A stretch of 64,000 bases of DNA from Salinisphaera sp. Q1T1-3 (GTDB taxonomy: Bacteria; Pseudomonadota; Gammaproteobacteria; Nevskiales; Salinisphaeraceae): NCBI RefSeq assembly GCF_003602005.1, contig NZ_QZWD01000003.1, positions 124,001 to 188,000 of the forward strand, written 5' to 3'. The position numbers and the translations under genes were made by a program. The notes beneath the pieces were generated by a model that was given only the letters and a program-made list of their open reading frames with translations, did no database searches and had not been told where the DNA came from. This document shows, piece by piece, positions 37,259 through 45,446 of the stretch; within the stretch, counting starts at the first letter, position 1; each line of letters opens with the position of its first letter.

Positions 37259-37273
37259 CCGGGAGCCCACGGC

Positions 37274-38395
37274 TTGAGCCAGGCAGAATCCCGGTCGCTC
37301 TACGAGGTCTCGCGCGAAGAGAGCCGGACCATACTGCGTCTGCAGGGCGACTGGGGGCAGGCGGCGCGACCGCCTGCCTCGCGGGATGTCGCGGCGCGGC
37401 TCGGCGACACCGGTGCGGTGGTGATCGACGGCCAGGGGCTATCGACCGGCCATCCGCGTGTCGCAGCTTTCGTTCACGGCTTGGGACTACGCCTCGACGA
37501 TGCCGACCGCGCGGTTGAACATCGCGCACTGCCGTCGGATGTGGCGGCGCTGATGGCGCTGTCCAGCGCGGCGCCGCCCCGTGGCGCGCCAGCGCGTCCG
37601 CCGGGACTGCTGGCACGGCTCGGGTTGCGACTGAACCGGCGTCTGGTCACCGCACGTGACACGGCCAATCTCGTCGGCCACGCGCTGGCCACGACGCCGG
37701 CCCTGGTCTCCGGGCGGGCCCAGACCCGCTGGCGCGATTTCATCGAGCTCGTGCGCGAAACCGGGGCGGCGTCGCTGCCGGTTGTGACCGTGGTCAATCT
37801 GTTGATCGGCGCGGTTCTCGGGTTCATCGGTGCCGTTCAGCTCCAGACCTTCGGTGCCGGCATGTATCTGGCGGATCTGGTGGGCATTGCCTCGGCCCGC
37901 GAGATGGCGGCCATCATGACCGCGTTCATCATGGCCGGCCGGATCGGGGCCACGTTTGCGGCGCATCTGGCGACGATGGAATCGAACGAAGAGATCGACG
38001 CCCTGCGCATGATCGGGGTCTCGCCGTTCGAATTCCTGGCGCTGCCGCGTCTGGCCGCGCTCACTCTGATGATGCCGCTGCTGTTTCTCTACGGCGCAAC
38101 GCTGGCGATCATCGGTGGCATGGTCGTGGCCAATATCGTGCTCGGTACGCCACCGGCCGCCTTCGCCGAACGCCTGCAGGATGCGATGGGCCTGACCGAG
38201 TTCGTGATCGGGTTCGTCAAATCGATCGCGTTTGGCGTGTTGATTGCGCTGACGAGCTGCTACATCGGCCTGAACGCGGGGCGCAATGCGGCCGAAGTCG
38301 GCCGTGCGGCAACACGAACGGTGGTTGTCTGTATCATCGGTATCATCTCGATCGATGCCGTGGCCGCTCTATGCACGAATGCGCTGGGTATCTGA
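37274..38395 (+). CDS. MlaE-family ABC permease with N-terminal STAS domain
   Basis: The 373-residue protein starts with a STAS-like domain (residues 15-100, with VVIDGQGL) and continues as a MlaE permease: FIGAVQLQTFGA, REMAAIMTAFIMAGRIGATFAAHLATM-type core with the conserved EMAxxM and MxxxEEIDALRMIG segments, and five to six membrane helices. The built-in STAS part would replace the separate MlaB. It opens with TTG, supported by GGGAG upstream. It is the membrane part of an MCE lipid transporter and follows the efflux genes by 15 bp. Confidence 0.9.
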   Translation: MSQAESRSLYEVSREESRTILRLQGDWGQAARPPASRDVAARLGDTGAVVIDGQGLSTGHPRVAAFVHGLGLRLDDADRAVEHRALPSDVAALMALSSAAPPRGAPARPPGLLARLGLRLNRRLVTARDTANLVGHALATTPALVSGRAQTRWRDFIELVRETGAASLPVVTVVNLLIGAVLGFIGAVQLQTFGAGMYLADLVGIASAREMAAIMTAFIMAGRIGATFAAHLATMESNEEIDALRMIGVSPFEFLALPRLAALTLMMPLLFLYGATLAIIGGMVVANIVLGTPPAAFAERLQDAMGLTEFVIGFVKSIAFGVLIALTSCYIGLNAGRNAAEVGRAATRTVVVCIIGIISIDAVAALCTNALGI

Positions 38396-38424
38396 GCGTC
38401 CGCGTGCCGTAACCGTTTTCTGCG

Positions 38425-39213
38425 ATGGCGAAACTCAGCTCGAACGACAATCCGGAGCAGGGCGTGGTCGTGCGCGATCTGCAGCTTGCCTTCGGCGATA
38501 CCGTGGTGCAGAAGGATCTGAACTTCACGGTCGCCCCGGCTTCGGTGTTCGTGATCATGGGCGTGTCGGGCTGCGGCAAGAGCACGCTGCTGCGCCACAT
38601 GATCGATCTTGCCCGCGCCGATCAGGGCGAGATCCTGTTCGACGGCCAGCGACTGACCAGCGATGATCCGCGGGCGCGGGCGGCGCTGCAACGTCGGATC
38701 GGGGTATTGTTCCAGTCGACCGCCCTGTGGAGCTCGATGACCGTGGGCGAGAACGTCGCACTGCCACTGCAGCTGCATACCGCCATGCGACCGGCCGAGA
38801 TTCGCGACCAGGTGGCCTTCAAGCTGTCGTTGGTCGGGCTCGCGGGACAGGAGCAGCGCATGCCGAGCGAATTGTCGGGTGGCATGCAGAAACGCGCCGG
38901 GCTGGCGCGGGCGATCGCGCTTGACCCGGACTATCTGTTTCTCGATGAGCCGAGCGCCGGGCTGGATCCGATCACCTCGCAGCGCCTGGATGCCCTGATT
39001 CTGCGGCTGCGGGATGCGCTCAAACTATCCGTGATCGCGGTGACCCACGAGTTGCCGAGCATCTTTTCGATCGCGGACGACAGTATCTATCTGGATAATC
39101 AATCGAAGACGGCGATCGCCCACGGGGATCCGCACGAGCTGGTCCGCAACGGCCCCGATCGCGTCCAGGCTTTTCTCAAACGCGAGCCGATCGAGGCAGA
39201 TGCCGATGCATGA
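38425..39213 (+). CDS. MlaF-like ABC transporter ATP-binding protein
   Basis: The 262-residue ATPase has Walker A GVSGCGKST, Q-loop VLFQSTALWSSMTVGENV, signature LSGGMQKRAGLARA, Walker B YLFLDEPSAGLDP and the switch histidine in THELPS. The MQKR variant of the signature and the SAGLDP loop are typical of MlaF/Ttg2A. It energises the lipid transporter with the permease encoded 30 bp upstream. Confidence 0.95.
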   Translation: MAKLSSNDNPEQGVVVRDLQLAFGDTVVQKDLNFTVAPASVFVIMGVSGCGKSTLLRHMIDLARADQGEILFDGQRLTSDDPRARAALQRRIGVLFQSTALWSSMTVGENVALPLQLHTAMRPAEIRDQVAFKLSLVGLAGQEQRMPSELSGGMQKRAGLARAIALDPDYLFLDEPSAGLDPITSQRLDALILRLRDALKLSVIAVTHELPSIFSIADDSIYLDNQSKTAIAHGDPHELVRNGPDRVQAFLKREPIEADADA

Positions 39214-39256
39214 GCATCGTCGCCCGGTCCGGGTTTGCAAACGGTAATCACGATTC

Positions 39257-40240
39257 ATGGCGAGCAATCGGAACTACACCGTCATCGGCGCGTTTCTGCT
39301 GGGCGCGATCATCCTGGCGGCCGCCGGCGTTCTGGCCTTCGGCAACACCGGGCTGTTTCGCCAGGATCGCCAGGCCATCATCTTCTTCAATCAATCGGTT
39401 CTGGGCCTGACCAACGGCTCGCGCGTGCTGTTTCGCGGCGTGCAGGTGGGGACCGTGAAGAAAGTGCAGCTGCGTCTGGCCGACAGCGGGCAGGGGGCCC
39501 GGATCGCGGTGACCATCGACATGAGCGGCGACAACCTGACCATGCTCAACGGTCAGGCGACGTCGCAGGATCTGACCGTGGATGAAATGGTCCAGCGCGG
39601 ACTGCGCGCGCAGCTGGTGGTCTATAGTTACGTCACCTCGCAGCTGGCTGTGAACCTCGATTTCCGCCCGGACAGTCAGCCGAACTTCGTGGTTGACCCA
39701 TCCGCGCTCGATGTCCCCGAGATACCGGCCGTGCCCTCGCAGCTCGACCAGCTCAAGGATACGGTGGCCGATCTGCCCTGGAAGCAGACCATGGAGCGTG
39801 TCGATCACGCGATGAAGACCATGGTCAAGCTGGCCGAGGACATGGACTCGGCCGTGAATACGCTCACACCGACGCTGAATCAGACCGGTGAGTCGACGCA
39901 GAAGACGCTGGCCGCGGTGCGCGAGGCGGTCAGCGACAACGACAAGCAGCTCAAGCAGACGCTGGCCAGCGTGCAGCGTCTGACCGACACCGCGAACGAC
40001 CAGATCGACAATCACGATCAACAGGTCGCCAAGATTCTGTCCAACGTCCAGCAGACGAGCGCGAGTCTTGCGCAGATGTCGCGCCAGTTGCAGAACATCA
40101 CGGCGCCGGATTCCGGCACGCGACAGGATATACAGAGCACGATTCGCGACCTGTCGGCCACGGCGGCATCGCTTCGCCAGTTCTCTGAGACCATCGAGCG
40201 CAACCCGCATGCGCTGCTCTACGGAAAAGGCTCCCGCTAA
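39257..40240 (+). CDS. MCE domain protein (MlaD/PqiB-like substrate-binding subunit)
   Basis: The 327-residue protein has one N-terminal membrane helix (residues 8-30) followed by a single MCE domain (about 40-120) with VLGLTNGSRVLFRGVQVG and a conserved Gly-rich turn. A long helical, coiled-coil-like tail holds repeated Gln/Asp/Leu heptads and may form a periplasmic tunnel or needle. MCE proteins form hexamers that guide phospholipids across the periplasm. The gene overlaps the next one by one base (TAATG). Confidence 0.92.
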   Translation: MASNRNYTVIGAFLLGAIILAAAGVLAFGNTGLFRQDRQAIIFFNQSVLGLTNGSRVLFRGVQVGTVKKVQLRLADSGQGARIAVTIDMSGDNLTMLNGQATSQDLTVDEMVQRGLRAQLVVYSYVTSQLAVNLDFRPDSQPNFVVDPSALDVPEIPAVPSQLDQLKDTVADLPWKQTMERVDHAMKTMVKLAEDMDSAVNTLTPTLNQTGESTQKTLAAVREAVSDNDKQLKQTLASVQRLTDTANDQIDNHDQQVAKILSNVQQTSASLAQMSRQLQNITAPDSGTRQDIQSTIRDLSATAASLRQFSETIERNPHALLYGKGSR

Positions 40241-40791
40241 TGGCCGGATCGACGCTTCGTCAAATTCTCGCCGTTGTCTGCACGGCGGCCGTACTCGCTG
40301 GCTGCGCCAGCGCGCCGCCGCTCAAGCGCGTGACGCTGAACCCGCCACAGACCGACCGGGCCAGCGCGCAGCCGAGCGAATGGACTGTCCGTCGGGTCCT
40401 GGTGCCGGAATATCTGGACAATTACGACATCCAGCTGCGCACCGAGGACTACGTCATCGATCGAATGGCCGACGCGAAATGGGCGGTTCGCCTGCCTGTC
40501 GCGATGACGAATCTGCTGCAGCAGACGATCAACGAGAAACTGCTTACCGGTCGCGACCGGCATTATGTGGTGCATGTCTCGGTGGATACGTTCGAGCCAC
40601 AGCCCTCCGGAAACGTCGTGCTCAATGCCCAGTGGCGTGTGACCGACGACCAGCGGGTGGTCGCCAGTGACAGCGCGTTGATCACCGAGCCGTTGCCGGC
40701 CGGCGCCACACATCGCCCGGAAGCCGTCGGTCGTGCGATGTCGTCGGCGGTACGCGAGCTGGGCATGCAGATCCTCTCGCGCGCGGGCTGA
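40240..40791 (+). CDS. ABC-type transport auxiliary lipoprotein, PqiC family
   Basis: The 183-residue protein has a lipoprotein signal with LAGC (Cys22) and the ABC-trans_aux (DUF330) fold: RVLVPEYLDNYDIQLRTEDYVI at the start, WAVRLPVAMTNLLQQTIN in the middle and a C-terminal helix. PqiC-type lipoproteins sit in the outer membrane and receive the MCE tunnel. Its presence, and the absence of mlaC, makes the system closer to PqiABC/Yeb or to MCE operons of other bacteria than to E. coli MlaBCDEF. Confidence 0.88.
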   Translation: MAGSTLRQILAVVCTAAVLAGCASAPPLKRVTLNPPQTDRASAQPSEWTVRRVLVPEYLDNYDIQLRTEDYVIDRMADAKWAVRLPVAMTNLLQQTINEKLLTGRDRHYVVHVSVDTFEPQPSGNVVLNAQWRVTDDQRVVASDSALITEPLPAGATHRPEAVGRAMSSAVRELGMQILSRAG

Positions 40792-41279
40792 ATCGAACCG
40801 ATATCGACCCGAGCGGCCGGCCGAGGCCGCTGGCGTATGCCCTATGCCGGTGCGGATCGAAGCGCCGGGATGACCTGATGCGGGCAGTACCGCGTTAGGC
40901 CTGACGGGCGCTGTGCCATTCCTTGCTCGGTTCGAAAGCCGAGGTTGATTGACGGTCGTCGAGCCGATCCGGAAAGTGCTTGCGTGTCGTAGGGGATGCG
41001 CACGGTGATCATGGGGTCGGAGCCGATCGGGGCGCGCTCGTGTCGGTACCATCGCCCGAGCCCATATGAGGCCTGTGTGTCTTGAAGGCACGGGTTTGGG
41101 CGTCCGGGCGAGCTCGCTCCGCGGCATGATCGCCGTAAGACCTCGGCCGCGATCCAGGTACCGGTCGTGACTGTTCTCTTGGACGTATCGATGGCGCTAT
41201 GGCGCGGGCCCGCGCGCATGGTCGCCCCGTTGGGTCTGATGGGCGTGATCCGCCGAGGGGCAGATCGACGACGGCCCAC
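40792..41279. other. Non-coding gap after the lipid transporter operon
   Basis: Open frames occur on both strands, but none has a binding site or a recognisable motif. I see no terminator for the efflux/lipid operon here; the only strong hairpin belongs to the convergent lipoprotein gene. Decayed coding sequence is possible. Confidence 0.5.
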
Positions 41280-41314
41280 AAAAAAGCCCCCGATCTCCGA
41301 TGAGATCGGGGGCT
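41280..41314 (-). terminator. Intrinsic terminator of the Ig-like lipoprotein gene
   Basis: GCCCCCGATCTC pairs with GAGATCGGGGGC around a tight loop, and the minus strand then runs into T residues. It lies 29 bp past the stop at 41343. Confidence 0.93.
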
Positions 41315-41342
41315 GCGAGCGCACTCGCGAAGCGTCTGCCGT

Positions 41343-44300
41343 CTAGCGGGACGGGAAGGCGCGTCCGCCGTGGGCTTCGTTGCCGGTCAGCTGAAAGTTC
41401 AGCGCGCCGGGGTTGATGGTCGCCGCGGCCGGCAGCAGGCCCAGCGCCTGGGCTTGCAGATTGACCGTATTGACGTTGCGCAACGAGATCACCAGACGAC
41501 CGTTCTGCTGGAACGAGACGGGGCCGACCAGATTGATGGTGAAGTCCTGCTGATCGAGCGTCACGCCCTGACCGTCGGGTGCATTGGCGACCAGATTGAG
41601 CGAGGTCGCAAAACACGGCTCGTAGTCATAGGTCGATCCATCGGCCCGGGTACCTTCGCACTTCGGAATGATGTAGCCCGACTGCGTGCCGGCATCGTCG
41701 TCGCCGTTGGAGGCCAGGTCCGGGAAGCGCAGGAGAATGCGACCGGTGTTGATCGGATCCAGGGTGGTGCCACCGCCCTGCAGTGCCTGGCCGATGGCCT
41801 GGTTGAGCCCGTTTTCAAGCTCGGCCACCGTCGACGCGACGCCATTGAGCGTACCGCTGAGCAAAGGCCCGAGAACCGGGATGTCGCCGATCGGTGTCTG
41901 ATCCGGCACTTCGGCCAGTGTTCCCAGGAGATCGGACAGGCCCGGCAACGCCTCGTTGAGGCTGATACCGATGCCGGTCAGCGCGCTGATGCCGCCGGGC
42001 AACAGCGATACCTGAATGCATTCCTGCGGCGTCTCGCCGACCGCGCTGTCGCCGTCATCGGTGACGACGCCGGACAGCCGATCGCCGCAGTTCGTCTGTG
42101 TCTTGCGGATCGCCACCGGACGCGTGAGCGACAGATACGACGGATACGCGCCGTTGGTCTGCTGGCCAACCTGATCCGAGTTGGTGATCTGCTGACCCAG
42201 CAGGCTCAGCGCCACCAGGCTGCGATTGGACGCCTGCGGGCGCTCATCGCCCGAGTCGTAGACCCCGTTGCCGTCGGCATCATCGAACTGACCGTTCCCG
42301 TTGGTATCGGTCGTCGGCAGCGTGAACTGATCGGCGTAGTAGTCGGCCGAGTAGGCGGTGGCATCGAACGGCACGATGATATCCGGCCCGCCGGCTGCAT
42401 CGTCCGGGGCGACGGTCGAGCCGGTGCCGTTGAGCGGATCGGTGTTCAGCGCTAGACCGTCGGCATCGACGATCGTACGGCTGCAGACCGAGTTCTGGTC
42501 GCCGCAGACGACAACCCAGTAACGGCTGCCGACCTCGAGATCGTCGACCGGGCGAATCGAGAATCCGCGGACCAGATCGCTACGCGTGTTGAAAAAGGCC
42601 AGACGGGCCTCGGGAACGCCGGTGCACTGACCGGAGCCGTCGATCTGCTCGAGCGCGACCGTGGCGCCGTCAACGCTGTTGCTGTCGCCCGAGCCGCCGG
42701 TCAGGCAGCCGTCGGCGAGCACGACCGAATCACGGCGCACGAACTTGGAGAACGAGGCGTTGACCGGCACGTTGCGTGGACTGCTGAATACAGCGAGATC
42801 GTTGGTCGTGCCGTTGTCGGCATCGCCGGCGCACTGGCCGGCCGTGTCGCCGCCGTTACGAAAATCGCCGCGATCCGTGTCAAGCGCGCAGGGAATGCCC
42901 GGCGTGAGCTCACCGAGCAGCGCCGGGGCCGGATTGTTGTCGACCCGCGGTTCTGTCGTGAAGCTGATGGTCTGGCCGGGGCCGCCACCCTGGTTGGGCA
43001 CCAGGTCATTGCCGCCCAGATCACGCAGCGAATCGCCGCCGTTGAGCGTGATGGTGTACTGGGTATCCGGTTCGAGCAGGTCGGCCGGGTGCAGCACCAC
43101 CGACGAGCCGTCGATCTGATAGCTGACATCGACCGTGCCGCTCGGGCCATTGAACTGGATGCTGTCCGAGTTCACCGACAGCGGATCGATCGGTTCGCTG
43201 AACACCAGCGCCGGGCTGCCCTCGACCTGGAAGTCGCTGATGCCGGAGGTAGTGTTCAGGGCACTACCGGCGTTGAGGACGCTCACGCAGGCCTGTTCCG
43301 GGAGTACGGTAGGCGCAACGCCGCGCTGCGCATAGAGCGCGTCATAGGCCGGGGTGCCGAAGGTATACAGACAGGCGCTGGGCACCTGTGCGGTGATGAA
43401 GGGCGGGACATCATCAGACTGCACCGGCGTCTGCGTGCTTTCCGGCAGGCGCAGCGTCAGCGAGAAGTCGATGGTCAGATCATCGGTCCGGTTGACCGTG
43501 AGCGGGAAGGTACCGACCGTGCTGATCACCAGGTCGCCGTTGTCCTGCGGGATCGCCAGACCCGAGGCCTGGATGTTCAGTGCGGACTGGTTGAACACGC
43601 CGTTGGCCAGAGCCTGAACGATGTATTCCGGCGTGCCGGGAGCGGCCGATATCAGCGTGGTGTTGTTCAGGTCGAAACGCAGACGTACGGCGGTCGGCGT
43701 CGTGATGCTGCGATAGTCGTTGGACATCAGGTAGACGTTGGCATCGGTGCCGAACTGAACCTGGATGGGGCCGCTGTTGACCGGCGTCTGGATATCCCCG
43801 TTGAGGCGCACGGACAGCGGCTTGAGCTGGATCACCTGGCCGGCGGGGATGCTGTTGGGGAAGACGTCGCCGAATCCGGGCATGCCGGGCGTGGCCAGAT
43901 TCGACAGCACACCCTGACGCGCCGGTTGATTGCGCGCCGGCTGCTGGTTCACGCCGATCAACTGATTGCGCAGCGTGACGAGATTGTCCATCTGGCCGTC
44001 GAGGATGCTGTCGTCGGCATCGCCGGAGAAGCCCTCGTCGTTATCGACAAGCAGGTTCTGCTGCACGATCTTGCCGGAATCCAGCACGGTGCGCTGCGCG
44101 TTGAAGGCACGAAGGCTCTTGCCGAACGCCGATTTCACATCGTCGGTCAGAGCCAGCGTGTATGTGCCCGGCGCGAGATTCTCGGCCGGATCGAAGGTGA
44201 TCTCGTGTCCGGACACCGTGAGCGCGCCGCGGACTTCATCGCCGTCGCTGTTGGTGAAACGGAACGAGTCGCCGTCCACGACGCTGGTCGGGTCGATCGT

Positions 44301-44942
44301 TTCCGACAGCGAGACGTGCACGGTGTTGAACTGGGCGAAGACCGAGGTACGCCCGGTCGCCGGATTGGTCTCGCCCGGCGAGGCCTCGGTCACCCGGAAG
44401 GCGCCGGCCGCGGGGCGGCCCGGGGCGGGGGCGGTCGTGAACTGGAACAACACATCGCCGCTGTCGAACGTCGTATTGCCGGCGGTCAGGTTGCGCGCCG
44501 CCACGATCCGGTAGGTCGTGCTGCCGCGCAGCGGCTGGGACGTGTCGATACGATAGATGCCGGGCTGGTCATCATCCTGGGTGACGGTGATGTCCGTGTT
44601 ACGGGCCTCGTCGCCGCTGCCGGCCTGCAGCCGGAATGCGCCGTCGGCCTGGCCGTCGAAGGATGAAGCCGCTCGCAGAGCGATCTGGGAGGTGAGGGTC
44701 ACGTTCTGCTGGCCGTTGTACGGATAGCTGAACAGCAGGCCGGTCGCGTTGTCGACCGAACTCTCATAATCCGGGTTACCGTTGCTGCCGCCGTCGCCGC
44801 TGGTGCAGCCCGTGAGCGCGAACCCGCTGGCAGCAGCCAGACAGAGCGCCAGCCCGGCGTGGCGGATGATGGATTTCGCGCGGTCGGCGCCGGGCGCTGG
44901 AACGGTGCGCGCGTGCCCCCTGCAGAAACGCTGACTATTCAC
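41343..44942 (-). CDS. Large exported lipoprotein with Ig-like domains
   Basis: The 1199-residue protein starts at GTG 44942 with AAGGGAG upstream. A hydrophobic signal ends in FALTGC, with Cys46 as the lipid site, after an unusually long N-region. At least three bacterial Ig-like (SbsA/Big_5) modules follow; each has a pattern of the type ETIDPTSVVDGDSFRF or EPIDPLSVNSDSIQF and a GTYTLALTDDV or TQYTITLNGG strand. Around residues 860-885 an Asp/Asn-Gly-rich stretch (DTNGNGQFDD and DGNGVYD) looks like calcium-binding repeats. The C-terminal third is unassigned. It is probably on the cell surface or in the periplasm; its role is unknown. A strong terminator follows. Confidence 0.82.
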   Translation of the reverse strand: MNSQRFCRGHARTVPAPGADRAKSIIRHAGLALCLAAASGFALTGCTSGDGGSNGNPDYESSVDNATGLLFSYPYNGQQNVTLTSQIALRAASSFDGQADGAFRLQAGSGDEARNTDITVTQDDDQPGIYRIDTSQPLRGSTTYRIVAARNLTAGNTTFDSGDVLFQFTTAPAPGRPAAGAFRVTEASPGETNPATGRTSVFAQFNTVHVSLSETIDPTSVVDGDSFRFTNSDGDEVRGALTVSGHEITFDPAENLAPGTYTLALTDDVKSAFGKSLRAFNAQRTVLDSGKIVQQNLLVDNDEGFSGDADDSILDGQMDNLVTLRNQLIGVNQQPARNQPARQGVLSNLATPGMPGFGDVFPNSIPAGQVIQLKPLSVRLNGDIQTPVNSGPIQVQFGTDANVYLMSNDYRSITTPTAVRLRFDLNNTTLISAAPGTPEYIVQALANGVFNQSALNIQASGLAIPQDNGDLVISTVGTFPLTVNRTDDLTIDFSLTLRLPESTQTPVQSDDVPPFITAQVPSACLYTFGTPAYDALYAQRGVAPTVLPEQACVSVLNAGSALNTTSGISDFQVEGSPALVFSEPIDPLSVNSDSIQFNGPSGTVDVSYQIDGSSVVLHPADLLEPDTQYTITLNGGDSLRDLGGNDLVPNQGGGPGQTISFTTEPRVDNNPAPALLGELTPGIPCALDTDRGDFRNGGDTAGQCAGDADNGTTNDLAVFSSPRNVPVNASFSKFVRRDSVVLADGCLTGGSGDSNSVDGATVALEQIDGSGQCTGVPEARLAFFNTRSDLVRGFSIRPVDDLEVGSRYWVVVCGDQNSVCSRTIVDADGLALNTDPLNGTGSTVAPDDAAGGPDIIVPFDATAYSADYYADQFTLPTTDTNGNGQFDDADGNGVYDSGDERPQASNRSLVALSLLGQQITNSDQVGQQTNGAYPSYLSLTRPVAIRKTQTNCGDRLSGVVTDDGDSAVGETPQECIQVSLLPGGISALTGIGISLNEALPGLSDLLGTLAEVPDQTPIGDIPVLGPLLSGTLNGVASTVAELENGLNQAIGQALQGGGTTLDPINTGRILLRFPDLASNGDDDAGTQSGYIIPKCEGTRADGSTYDYEPCFATSLNLVANAPDGQGVTLDQQDFTINLVGPVSFQQNGRLVISLRNVNTVNLQAQALGLLPAAATINPGALNFQLTGNEAHGGRAFPSR

Positions 44943-45446
44943 GTTTGTGTCTCCCTTGTTGCGGCATCGAAGCCGGTAGAGCGTCGTTTTTTTGTTCTAC
45001 CGCGATCGAGAGTAGCGAATGTCGCGAGGCCGCAGTAGCCGCATGCGCCCAACCAGCGCGTGTCGGTGGCGTACCGTGACCGAATACAGCCGGACAGGGC
45101 ACGCCGAAAGCCCGTGTTTGCAAGCGATATGGCAACCTGACGTCGCTTGTCGGGAGGCGCGCGATGGCCGCAAACGATGGCTTATACCTTAGTCGGAATG
45201 AGGCCGCCGACCGCGTTCGAGGCGGCAAAACGCGCTTATCTGAAAATTTATGATTTCGGTGAGCCGCATCCGTGGTACCGGCGCAGGATGTGCTGCCACG
45301 GCCGGTGATCTGACGGCGCTGCCAATCGGCAAGCAGGATGTGTCGATGTCTGCCCGTACGCGTTCCTTTCGGGTTTTGATACAGCGTAGGGTAAAACCGA
45401 TTTCTCGGGCGGTGCCGACCCGCTGTCGAGGCGGGCCGGCGGGGTT
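44943..45446. other. Leader and promoter region of the Ig-like lipoprotein; end of fadE
   Basis: No gene is supported. Toward the lipoprotein the minus strand has TATAAG near 45185 and an A+T-rich block near 45240-45252, either of which could be promoter sequence. A dyad CGGTAGA/TCTACCG with an A/T-rich loop lies near 44972-45002 in the leader. No clear terminator for fadE is visible. Confidence 0.45.

Noticed and set aside
35450-37270. 606-codon open frame on the minus strand
   Set aside because: It is the shadow of the outer membrane factor gene, which has a lipobox and clear family blocks.
40842-41324. 160-codon minus-strand frame after the lipid transporter operon
   Set aside because: It includes the terminator of the Ig-like lipoprotein gene and has no motif or binding site.
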